Shown here: positions 1-10,810 of the stretch, piece by piece
How the letters are laid out: each line of letters opens with the position of its first letter
Position numbering within the stretch: the stretch's first letter is position 1
Source of the DNA: Primula veris
Lineage: Eukaryota > Streptophyta > Magnoliopsida > Ericales > Primulaceae
Assembly (NCBI GenBank): GCA_963682055.1
Contig: OY821747.1
Location: 22,690,126-22,754,125, forward strand
DNA: 64,000 nucleotides
Direction: 5' to 3'
Notes under the pieces: model-generated
Database searches by the model: none
Seen by the model: only the letters and a program-made list of their open reading frames with translations
What the model was told of the DNA's origin: nothing
Made by a program: the position numbers and the translations under genes

Positions 1-1191
1 CGTCCCCGTATTCCTCGCGGTGGCCGCACCGGCTCCTCCACCGCTCCCGGTGCATCTTCCGGCCCTCTTCCTCCTCTCTATCCACCTTCGATGGATAAAC
101 GAGGTATATTGTCTAACTTCACTCTAGACATGCCTCTATTCCGTGAACGTTTTCCCGCTCTTATGATAGATTTAAGTTTTCACAAACTCGATACTATTCT
201 TACTCTAAAAGAGCCATTTTACAAAGAAAACGTTTATGAATTCTATCACAACCTAGCTCTTGATAGGGATCATGATGACGCACTCCGCTTGCGTTCATCA
301 TTTAATGGCCAACCGTTCGTTTACGGTATAGACCGTCTACGAAATCTATTACGCCTAGATAGCGACGGTGTCCATGAGTCTAGTGAGAAACTTTGTGAGA
401 CTCTCGAGATCAATAACTTCAACGATCTCAAAAACGAAATTTTTCATCCCGTCCATAATAATCGCTCCAACAAGGCCCACGGCCTTCTTTTTTGCAATAA
501 ATTAGCCTATCATATCCTATCTCATATTGTCCTCCCTCATACTTCCAACTTTACGGATGTCACAAATGAGTACATCTTCCTCCTCGGGTGCATCCATCAC
601 CGAGTCAAACTTGACTTCGCGACACTCATTTTCTTTAAGATGGACTCGCTCAAAACGAAGTCTAAGAATGGGCTACCTTACGGTGCCTTGATTTCGGCCA
701 TCTTAAAGGACCTAAATCTCATTCCCGGTGGAACTTTGTTCAAAAACAAGGACAAGCATATTTGGGACACTTCCTATCTTTCCCAAATGTCCATTAAATT
801 CCATAATACCGACAAGTCCATAACTTGGTCCGGTAAGCGGGTATCCGGCCCCGACTATGCTCCTCTTACCCCCGAAGAGGAAGAGTACGTCGGCCCTAAG
901 CCAACACCACAAGCCGCTCATGCGGATAATTCATCCGAGTCCCTTCCCCCCACCGATATCCCGACCTCCTCTCGACTTCAAGAAAAAGCTCCCGTGGGAT
1001 CTTCCTCTCGTATCCCGTGCTCCGATAAGTTCTACGATGATCTCTTCATCAACCAATATCGGAATGCCCAAATGACTCGTCGGATGTTTCGATTCTTGCA
1101 ACCGGGTCAGACTAGACCGCGAAAGTGCCGAGCAAAGGGCGCAATTCCACGGCTACTTTCCCGACATTACCGGGCCCCACGACGACAATGA
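1..1191 (+). CDS. Env-like / plant transposon protein ORF of a Sirevirus-like copia retrotransposon, 5' partial
   Basis: The frame is open from base 1 and ends with TGA at 1189-1191, so the first internal ATG at 91 need not be the start. The upstream 30 codons are rich in Pro, Gly, Arg and Ser. The 366 residues from the ATG resemble the protein family annotated in plants as 'putative plant transposon protein', which lies downstream of pol in many retroelements. The tail (about residue 255 on) is Pro/Ser-rich and low in complexity. The ORF is followed by a polypurine tract and an LTR, which is where Sireviruses carry an env-like ORF. No transmembrane segment or signal peptide is evident, so the env label rests on position only. 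The frame is uninterrupted, unlike the copia copy next door. It could equally be a transposon-captured host-like domain. Confidence 0.6.
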   Translation, partial: RPRIPRGGRTGSSTAPGASSGPLPPLYPPSMDKRGILSNFTLDMPLFRERFPALMIDLSFHKLDTILTLKEPFYKENVYEFYHNLALDRDHDDALRLRSSFNGQPFVYGIDRLRNLLRLDSDGVHESSEKLCETLEINNFNDLKNEIFHPVHNNRSNKAHGLLFCNKLAYHILSHIVLPHTSNFTDVTNEYIFLLGCIHHRVKLDFATLIFFKMDSLKTKSKNGLPYGALISAILKDLNLIPGGTLFKNKDKHIWDTSYLSQMSIKFHNTDKSITWSGKRVSGPDYAPLTPEEEEYVGPKPTPQAAHADNSSESLPPTDIPTSSRLQEKAPVGSSSRIPCSDKFYDDLFINQYRNAQMTRRMFRFLQPGQTRPRKCRAKGAIPRLLSRHYRAPRRQ

Positions 1192-1768
1192 CGACGAAGA
1201 AGATGATGCAACCTCCCACCGCGACTAGGCGGATATTTTTTTTGTTTTTGATGATGTCAAAGGGGGAGAAATACCCTATCTTTTGTTTTGGCCTTGTATT
1301 TCTTATGCGTTCTCATTTCTTTCAATTTCGAACAACGTTGGTTTTTGATGTAATAAGTAGCAAACGCTTTATTTTATGAATCATTATTATGTTGCTTTTT
1401 ATAAGTGCTTATGCGTTGTGAGATTTTTTCTTTAATATATGCATGGTTATAATTGTTATTATTGAGATTGTGCGCATAATATCTAGTTGATTGGGTTATA
1501 CTTGGTGTTTTTCATTTGTGGCGATTGACCAATTTTAGGAAAAACTATGGCCGATTTTTCGCTAACATTTGATCTTTTGTTATCCTTAATCGTTTTAGCT
1601 TTGTTATACTTCGTTTAAATCGGATGTTATGACATTTACTTGTTTCTTTTCTAAAAACCTTTTATCCAAGTAAAACGTCATCTACACATCTCGGTTATAC
1701 ATGTCTTAGCAAAAAGAGCTTATAGTATGTTATAGTCAATATTTTGTCATCATCAAAAAGGGAGAGAT
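1192..1768 (+). other. 3' untranslated part of the Sirevirus-like element, with polypurine tract
   Basis: This AT-rich non-coding stretch lies between the env-like ORF and the LTR. A first purine run (AAAGGGGGAGAAA) occurs at about 1259-1271. A second (AAAAAGGGAGAGAT, 1755-1768) sits directly before TGTTGAACG and is the likely polypurine tract priming plus-strand DNA synthesis. Purine-rich runs of this kind before a TGTTG LTR start are typical of Sireviruses. Confidence 0.55.
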
Positions 1769-2383
1769 TGTTGAACGTTGTTCTTCTAATCGATTGTTTT
1801 GATGATAACAATATTTGTAAAACATTATAAAAGCTCGTTTTGCGTACTAATCATTTATCGAGTGTGTCAAAGGTTTGGAATGATAGTTTACGTAAATACG
1901 AAGCCAACAGTTCAAGCGGAACCTCAATCGGATTTGAAACGGACAAATTACGGGCTTTCAAAGTATGTCGAGAAGACCGAAACTTTCCCAGAACAACAAA
2001 AAAATGACTGATCATGGCTAAACGATCGATCATTTATGTGCTTAATTCTTCCAGTGAGCACAACCTAAAAACGACCGATCGCCACCCTAAAACGACCGAT
2101 CGTTTTAGGCAGAAATCCTTCCAGTGAGCTCAACACAAAAACGACCGATCGCCAGGCTTAAAACGACCGATCGTTTTAAGTATGAATTCTTCACAGATGA
2201 AAAACGACCGATCGTTTTTCAGAAACGACCGATCGTTTCTGCAGAATTTCAAATTCCAGCTTTTCAACTTAACAAGATTATTTTCTGTTTAGCATCATTC
2301 AAGACAAATTTATAGGAGTGATATTTATAGGAGTTATTTTCTGTTTAGCATCATTCAAGCCAAATTTCTTAACAAGATTATCA
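1769..2383 (+). repeat. LTR (3' LTR, probably truncated) of the Sirevirus-like element
   Basis: It begins TGTTGAACG immediately after the polypurine tract. Between about 2017 and 2243 it carries six copies of AACGACCGATCG plus a variant (AAACGATCGATC), several arranged as inverted pairs with AAAACGATCGGTCG-type complements. The right end is not clear. A short direct repeat (TTTTCTGTTTAGCATCATTC near 2281 and 2338) precedes the oppositely oriented copia remnant, and no CA end with a target duplication is seen, so the LTR is probably cut there. Confidence 0.55.
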
Positions 2384-2388
2384 GGATA

Positions 2389-5300
2389 TTAACTTTGGCA
2401 TAGAAAAATACCTTTATCATTTTGTTTTACTTGCAACCCTAGAAAGTAAGTTAATTCACCTCCTCCACTCATCTCAAATTCATTTTTCATGTCAGAAATA
2501 AATTCAGCAATTTTATTATCAGAAGTAGATCCAAACACAATATCATCAAAATATATTTGAGCAACAATAATGTCCTTAGTGGTTTTCTTAGTAAATAAGG
2601 TTTTATCAACTCCGCCTCTGATAAAGCCTTTTTCAATTAAGAACTTACTCAATATTTCATACCATACTCTAGGAGCTTGTTTTAAACCATACAATGTCTT
2701 TTTCAATAGATAAACATGCTCAGGAAATTTTGGATTTTCAAATCATTTAGGTTGACTAACATAGACTTCTTCTTGAATATTACCATTAAGGAAGGCACTA
2801 TTAATATCAATTTGAAACAATTTAAAGTCATACAAGTATTCAATGGGAAGTAGCATTTTAATAGACTTTATTCTTGCTACAGGGAAAAATGTTTCATCAA
2901 AATTTATTCCTTCAATTTGAGTGTAAACTTGAGCTACAAGTCTAGCTTTGTTTCTAACAATTATCCCCTCTTCATTTTTTTTTAATCCTAAAGATCCATT
3001 TAGTACCTATAAATTTTTTATTATTAAGTCTGGATACTAAATTTCAAACATCATTACTCTTAAATTGAGACAGTTCTTCCTGCATAGGTGAAATCCACTC
3101 ATTATCTTCCAATGCCTCTTTTATATTCTTAGGTTCTAACTGAGAAATATAGCAAGTAAAATGAACATCATCACTTCTTTTACCTCCGATTTTCATACCT
3201 GCATTGACTTCTCCTATGACATTGTCAATTGAGTGATTTTTCCGAGTTCTTACATAACGAGGCTTTCTTGGAGTTTGGATTTGAGAACTATCTACCTCTT
3301 CATCAGAATTTGTTGTACTCTGAGTTTTTATTTCAGTTGTAACTGGACTTGTAACCACTACTGGACTGACTTTTTACTGATTTCCTCCTTCTTCTTTACT
3401 TTTGATACTCAAGCCATCTTCATCACCTGTAGTCTCGGAAACACCTTTGAAATAATCAAATATCACATTATATGATTCCATAACACAATTTGTTCTCATA
3501 TTGTATACTCTAAAGGCTCTACTATTTTGAGCATAACCAAGAAAAATTCCTTCATTACTTTTAGAATCAAATTTACCGAGATGTTCTCTATCTTTCAGAA
3601 TATAACAGATACACTCAAACACTTAAAAATATTTGATATTGGGTTTTTTACCTTTTCAAATTTCATAAGCAGTCATATTAGTACTTTTGGTATGATAGAG
3701 CTTGTTACCAAAATAGCATGTAGTATTAACAGCTCCAACCAAAAATCTCTTAGCAAGTTTCTTAGAATTAAGCATGGCTCTAACCATTTATGCCAAATCT
3801 CATAATATTAGTAATAGCTTGATTGCACCTATTCTCATATACTTTTATATCAGATTTCTCAAAACATAGCAGCTATTCGTTGATCTTACTGCTGTCATGA
3901 TCAAATCATTAATCAAATCAGTAATAAGACACCTATCTTTATTAAACAGAACAAACATCTTGTTATCACACAATTGACTGATACTAAGAAAATTAGCCTT
4001 TAAACCATCTACAAGAAACACATCATTGATTTCAGGCATTTCAGGTTTGTTTAAGGTTCATTTACCAATTATTTTACATGTGTCTCCACCTCCAAACACA
4101 AATGTGTTTCCTGTAATGTTAATGACATTTTTGATAGCACTTGCATTACCTGTCATATGCTTAGAACAACCACAATAAAAGTACCAAGGATTAAAAGTAA
4201 CAACATTTAAAGAAGTAATGATAGTTTTATTGTTGGCAACCAATTCAGCATTAACTTTAATTTTCTAAACCCAATTTGTCTTTTCATTCCAAGAAGTAGA
4301 TAAGCTATTTTTCTGAGAAATATACTTCCTGTGATTTTCTAAATAACACCTAATTTCCAGATGACAAGGTTTTTTGTAAAAACTACACAATTTAATATTA
4401 TACATTGGTTCAGATTTAAATGTTTTCAACTCATTTCTGGTTACAACTATATTTCTAACTTTGCAGTCAATATCATTAATTTCAGACTTTTTAAAAGATT
4501 TAACAAATATAGTTTTTCCAATTCCTTCATAGCCATTATACCTTAAACCACTGTTATCCTTAAAAGTTCTAGAATAAGAAAGCACATCATCTATTTTACC
4601 TGAATATGAAGCATTTAACAATTTTATTTTCTTTTTGCTTTCTTTCTTTTAACTCAATCTGTTTTCTGTTAAGTTGTTCAATAAGATTCTTAACTTCATC
4701 TCTCGGATTCTCATTAAGTTTGTTGATAATAATATATTGTTTGCTTAAACTTTGATATTTTTCATAGAGAACTAGGTTTTGTTTGGTGAGACTTTCTTCT
4801 GAGGGTTCTTCCTCATCACTGTTATAGGTTTTAAGTGCCTTTATAACTGTGGTTGAAACTGACTCACAATCACTTCCATAATTAGTTTTAACTGTAGTAA
4901 TTCTTCCTATAAAATTAACAAAGTTAGATTCATTATCCACTTCACTATTAGTTTCAGATTTACTATCACTGTGGGTGGCTTTATAAACACTTTTATTTCT
5001 TTTTAAAGTATTAGCACACTCTGCATGTACATGACCATAGCCTCTGCACTTTCTGTATTGAATTTCTTTGGATTAATAGTCTATGTTTTCTTTTTCTCTT
5101 GAATTCTACTTTCGTTTAAGGTTATTATCAATTTTGTTTTGAGTTTCCCTTTATTGAAAGTTTTTAGAGTTTCCAGTATCATCATGCCTTTTCTTGTAAA
5201 ACTTCTTGTAAACCTTTTTAGCAAAGAAAGCTACATGTTCTTCATCATCCATATCTTCACGGATTTTAGGCTCATGTTTCTTAGCTTGAAAGGCTATTCC

Positions 5301-5981
5301 TTTTTCTATTTTCTTTGGTTTGAAAAACTTTAGTTCATGAGTACTTAGATTTCCCATAATTTCTTCAAGTTTAAACTCTCTAGATCTGTTGATTCTTCAA
5401 TAGAAGTCGCCTTAATTTCAAATCTATAAGGAAGAGACCTTACAGTTTTCTTTACAAGTTTAACATCAATGTATTTTTCACCTAAGGTTTCAGATTGATG
5501 AGCAATGTAACAAATTCTTTCGTTAAACTGTTCAATAGTTTCATCTTACTCCATTTTTAGATTTTCAAATTGAGTAACTAATTGTTGGAGTTTAAAAGCT
5601 TTTACTTTAACAGTTCTTTCAAAAGTTACTTGTAAAATATATCATGCCTCTTTAGCAGTTTCACAGTGAGAGATATACCTAAATACACTGAGAGTTAGAC
5701 ATGCAAAGATTAACTTGATTGTTGTAGGATTTGTATTTGACATTTTGTCCTCATCAGCAAACCATTTGACTTCAGGCACATAAACTAGATCTCATTCACC
5801 ATCAGTAACAGTTGGAACTTCCCATCCATATAGCACAAACTTTCAAGCTTGTTCATCTTGCTGCTTGATGAAGGATCTCATCCTTATCTTCCAAACTTTG
5901 TAGTTGACTCCTCATTCAAGTAACGGTGGCTTGTTGAACGCGTTTTCTTCCTTCATTAAGTCCATCTTTATCAGAATACAT
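2389..5981 (-). pseudogene. Decayed copia (Sirevirus-type) gag-pol, minus strand
   Basis: Read on the minus strand, the pieces run in copia order. A gag start lies near 5981 and UBN2-like gag sequence covers about 5900-5150. A coiled, Lys/Glu-rich part lies at 4940-4596. A protease-like piece at 4243-4058 has the SKHMTG motif, but the active-site DSG reads YCG. A GAG-pre-integrase piece (LKANFLSISQLCD) lies at 4039-3845, and the C-terminal integrase part (GKFDSKSNEGIFLGYA) at 3622-3374. Reverse transcriptase (TLYGLKQAPRVWYE, then YFDDIVFGS) ends at 2389. Many stops and frameshifts separate the pieces. Spacing indicates that most of the integrase catalytic core is gone, and the RNase H end and 3' LTR are not present. 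It cannot encode a working polyprotein. Confidence 0.85.
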
Positions 5982-6010
5982 GATCCACACCAATTAAGGT
6001 CTGGTGTGAC

Positions 6011-6025
6011 GCTCTCTAATACCAA
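6011..6025 (-). other. Primer binding site of the minus-strand copia element
   Basis: The complement reads TTGGTATTAGAGAGC, close to the TGGTATCAGAGC complement of the initiator tRNA-Met 3' end used by most plant copia elements. It lies about 30 bases upstream of the gag ATG on the minus strand. Confidence 0.6.
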
Positions 6026-6026
6026 T

Positions 6027-6470
6027 TGAAATTCTTATCCACTGTTCTAGTTGTCATAACGCAGTTGGGTTGCAACTACAGTTGGAACCACAGTCGCAAC
6101 TACAAGTATAATGATGGACATAACAGAAAGTTAAACGTACTTGAAAGAAATTCACACTCACATTTAACAACGGAGTTCATCCAACTGGGCTATATTTCTG
6201 AGGCACTCACCAGATTAGTGATATTATAAAATATTACAATATATGATCTAATTATTAGTAAAAAATCTCTCAGACTCTCTCTACTTTTTTCTGTCAATCT
6301 CTATATTGCTTGTACTAAATAACTATCACAATTGTTTTTCATTTTAAAAGCTCTTGCGTGCATTCTGTCAAAGTTGAGTTCTTTATAGTTTAAAACATAC
6401 GCTTTTTACAAGCAAAACTATTAACTATTTATAAGAACAAATATACAATCTTCTAAGATCTTATTAAATA
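6027..6470 (-). repeat. 5' LTR portion of the minus-strand copia element
   Basis: This abuts the primer binding site. On the minus strand, TATAAATA lies near 6428-6435 and could be the LTR TATA box, with a CT/GA-rich stretch at 6266-6295 downstream of it. The LTR 5' end is not identified; a Stowaway MITE begins at 6471. A diverged relative of 6060-6240 occurs inside the CACTA-like element at about 23775-23960. Confidence 0.45.
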
Positions 6471-6705
6471 CTCCCTCCGTTCCCATTTAATTGTCCACTA
6501 CGAAACTACGTGCAATTTTGACCGGCTTATAACTTGTATCAAAATTGTCGAAATGAATTTTTTTACAATCTAATCATAAAATTTAACATTTCAACTAGAT
6601 GTTCAACTTTTAAAAAATTTCATTATGATAATTTTGATACAAGTTATTGGCCTGTCAAAATTGCACGTAGTTTCGTAGTGAATAATTAAATAGGAACGGA
6701 GAGAG
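6471..6705. mobile_element. Stowaway-type MITE
   Basis: The 235-bp element begins CTCCCTCCGTTCC and ends GGAACGGAGAGAG, an inverted pair with one mismatch, flanked on both sides by TA (6469-6470 and 6706-6707). Most of its length is self-complementary (for example CGTGCAATTTTGAC against GTCAAAATTGCACG). This end sequence with TA target duplication defines Stowaway (Tc1/mariner-derived) MITEs. Confidence 0.9.
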
Positions 6706-9294
6706 TATTTAAACTTCCATCTTCATTGTTCAAGATCTTCTTTATTGAATATTTATAGTTTTGACTGATCTCAATCCTTCTTATACGCACGAGATAAGCT
6801 CTTGATTTATCTCAATCTTCATAAGTAACACATGTTAATATCTTACTTGACAATAGAAGATATTGTTTCCTTCAAAAAGATCTACACATGATAATATCTT
6901 GTTGACAAATAAATCATATAAAATATAAAATATCTCAATATATAATTTCAATCTATACGAAACATATAATAAGATTTCAAAACAAATAAGATTGAAATTG
7001 TGATAAGCACTGGCATAATAATATGAGATTTAGTTAGTAGAATATATGGAACAAGATAATATCTTTTAGATACTATATCTTATGAAACTAAATTCGAAAC
7101 ATTCCATTTTTTATCATCAATATATTCTCAACATATATAAATCAAATCTCTATAAATATGTCTACATAATTTAGTTAGAATAAACAACTTGCAGAACAAG
7201 TAATGTAGTAAGACAAACAATAAAGAGTTCAATATGTCCGAAATATAATCATAACAGATTGTAATTTGTAGATGATACATTTATTTCATTTAAGAAAAAG
7301 GTTTTTCCATAACTGCAAACAATTTGAATTTTGAATAATTCAATGAGTGAAATATCTACATTCTTCGTGTATTTTTGGGTGCTGAATTAGGAAAACTAGT
7401 TTTACCACTACACAAATCTAATTATGTTTTACTAGTATCATTAATAATGAATGAAATGACGAGTTTCGGATTTCTTATTTCAGAATAATAATACTAATGC
7501 TACTATTGCATTGGTTATCATTCAAATTCGCGCTACTTAGTTTCTACATCATTTTAGTACCAGTACCTTACTACATACATTGACTAAATCAATTTTTTGG
7601 AATTTATAGTGGAGATTTTGCTGTCATAGATACAATAACATAAAAATTGTTGGCAGCCTACATCTTTATATCTTTCCACTATTTAAACATTATTTCCAAA
7701 AAAACAACGGAAAATTACATTTTTTTGTTCCGAGTAAACTTCGTTGTTAACAATCAAAATGTTAGTAAATGTTTCTGAGTACTGGATCCAAATATCAAAA
7801 AAAAAAATTAAACAACTTTTTAGGCGCTCAGACATTTTTATAACAATAAAATAAAATTATCAAATAGCAATAAAATAGTCTAAGTTTGAGCTAAGAGAAT
7901 CGTCGGACAATCAAGGGTCGCTTGGAGAGTTCAGTAATCATGATCTATAGGCATACTTTTCCCGAGTAACAAACCTATTAATCAGTCTTTTGGTTTTCAT
8001 CGCCTTATAATAAGTTACTATCTAGGCTTCTTGAACAAAACTTCTAAGTTTTTTTTTTTTTTTTATTAAAAGTGGCAGACACACTATTTCAATTTTTTTC
8101 ATTGCTAAGAAGTTTAAATGGTCTACCGACTTATTATAAGGTAAAACAAAACAAGTAGCAGAAACCAGAGAAATTAAAAAGTTAGGGAGTGAAAATAAAA
8201 AACAATAAAGACCAGATCCTTGTTTGATAATAGGCCAATCTTCCAACTTCTCTTCTGTCTCATCTTTTCACTGTGCGATCATAACCATTGAAGAAAGTGA
8301 AAAAGAAAGCTTTTCAATATCCCTCTATGTAGAACTATTCTTCGAAACTTGTACACTAATCACTTAATATCTTAATTAGCAACTTTCATAGTCCCAATAA
8401 TCAAGGATCATAGTGATTGTTAATTGATCTTACTATGAGTTTTGATTTTCTTTTCTTCTTTGAAAATTTTAAAACATTTCCATATCTTTTGCTTGTTTTC
8501 TCTTTTTTCTGTTCTTCCTCATCCACTTCCGTTTTCCAATTGGAAGAGTAGAGTTCAACAACTAATTCACCAGCGGACCTTATCATGGTGGCATTTCTCC
8601 CAAAAATTATTGACAATTTCGTATACCAGCTATCAAACCAACTAATGTGTCATTAATCTATACAATATGTTTTGTTTTAAACTTGTTCACTCAGTTTTTA
8701 GTGTCCATTGGTATGTCAGACCTTCGTTCATACAGACGGTTCACTGGAATTATTGAATTTATACTCCTTTTATTATTATTAGCTTTTTGATTTTGAAAAC
8801 GTATCGACGTAACTTCTTCTCCTTTTCTTTTATTTTAAGTTAAAAAATAGTATATATTAAAAAAAGAAAGACTTCACAGAAGTTAATTTTTTTTTTCTTT
8901 CCTCCCTTATTATTTTTTATTATAAAGAAGAAGGTTTTTTATTATAAAGAAGAAGAAAAGAGAGAACATACATTTTTTTGCGCATTCTTCTTACACTGAA
9001 AAACAACAATATTGTAGTACTTGACTATCCGGAAGAGGGGCATTGACTGTTTTTTTTTAAATAGTTATCCTACCTGGTTTTCATCTCAGCCATTAAATAT
9101 GAGTGGATTATCCAAATGCTTATATTAAATAAGGTCCACCAATAAAAAAATGAAGAACAAGAAAAAAAACGTGGTATTAAAAGATAATCATTTCCTTTTC
9201 CTGAGCAGGTGGTTAGTAGCTATGTGCTTGTTACCGAATATATCATGTTCACTGTCAGGGTTCGTACCTTGTCGCATACAAAGTTTCGCAGGTA

Positions 9295-9425
9295 CCGACC
9301 AAGAACTTGTATCAAAATTATCGGAATGAAAATTTTTAAAAATTGACCATACAGTTCAAATGTTAAATTTTATGATTATATTTTTTTTAAAATTATTTCG
9401 ACAATTTTGATATAAGTTATTACAT
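9295..9425. repeat. Decayed Stowaway-like MITE body
   Basis: It contains AACTTGTATCAAAATTATCGG near its left end and the partial complement CGACAATTTTGATATAAGTT near its right end, like the interior of the intact MITE at 6471-6705. The diagnostic CTCCCTCCGT ends are absent. Further decayed relatives lie near 37435-37570 and 53275-53395 (the latter in intron 1 of the WAT1-related gene). Confidence 0.5.
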
Positions 9426-10537
9426 CCAAATTATTTTCAAATCTTCTCCGAATCCTCCAAACATAAAAACAGTGTAATTAATTTTCTCTCTCAGTTGTAC
9501 TGATCTGTAATTCTCACAGCTTATTTTTCCCCAAATTTTTTTTTGAACTCCATCTATCCGATCATAATCAAAAAAGAATCCATCAGATAAAATAAAATTT
9601 CACATCATCAAGAATAATGAAATCCTTTAAATACTCAGAATTTTTTCAACTATCTTCAACTCAATTTCAATCTTGCTTACCCTTCAAATTTAATCATTTA
9701 CATTGATTATTTATTTGATGATTAATATAACATAATAGTAAATGGAACTGAACTGCATCAATGTTTGCATACAGTGTCTAAAACGGAATTTGGGTATTTC
9801 ACCAGTTTGGTCGAAACTAGAAAAAAAAATTTGAAATAAAAAAACAGAGATACTAATACTATGGAGAAAGTTAACCTTTGGGCAAACTGAGAAGGTGAGG
9901 AGAGAGAGTGATTAAAAGAATAAGATAGTGTTTAAAGATTTAAGTTAATTATTGGATGTAGTTTAATATCACCCTTTATATATTTCCACTTTAAATTTGG
10001 ATGTAGTTTAATATCACCCTTTAGATATTGGATGTAGTTTATCATTTAGGATAACTGTCTACTAGAAACAGTCAGGGGTCCCTCTTCCTGACTATTTGTT
10101 GTGACCTGCTCACTTATAGCATAACAGGTATCCAAATATAATTTTGATAACTGTAAAACTTTTAATGTTGTATTCCATTTTAAATTTATAGCTTCCAATT
10201 ATAGAATACCATAAATTATCGGTTTCGATTTTGGTATACCTGGTCATTACATATCTGTAGAATTTCACCATCAACTTAGAGAATATTCTCTAAATTAATT
10301 ATATTACAGGTCCATTGAAGGCTTCTAGTTATAAATTATGTTCCTATAGCTAGGCATTAATAGGTGAAAATGGACAAATATAGGTGAAAAATTAATTTAC
10401 AAAATGAACATATATAGGTGAAAAACTAATTACGTACAAAAAGAGTCGGTGCAAATCAAACTCAATTATCCATGGGTACAATAGGTTGTACTGAATAAGT
10501 ATTAATTTTGCTCTTTTAATAGATTTGTGGATTGGTT

Positions 10538-10810
10538 TTATGATGTATGAGAAACTTCATGTGAATGAGTATATAGTTCTTAATGAATTTACCAGTCTTG
10601 TTTCGACTAGTCCAGAACAATGGCCGGTTAACGGGGCACAATCACAATAAAAATAACGATAAAAAATAACTAATATTTGTTACATAGTTTACATTCATAG
10701 ACAATCAGTTCCTCTCCTTCTCATTAATTATAACCATCTTCAACAAACAAGTATCTAAAATAAGAATATGTATGCCAAAAACCAAGTGTAATGTACCACA
10801 AGTACTTATC
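10538..10810 (+). repeat. Dispersed repeat, copy A (partner at 15845-16470)
   Basis: It shares TTTATGATGTA(T/G)GAGAAAC, GTTCTTAATGAATTTA, CACAATAAAAATAAC, CATAGTTTACAT and CAAAAACCAAGTGTAATGTA in the same order with 15845-16470. The partner is longer because of extra sequence. I see no coding capacity in either copy. Confidence 0.6.
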
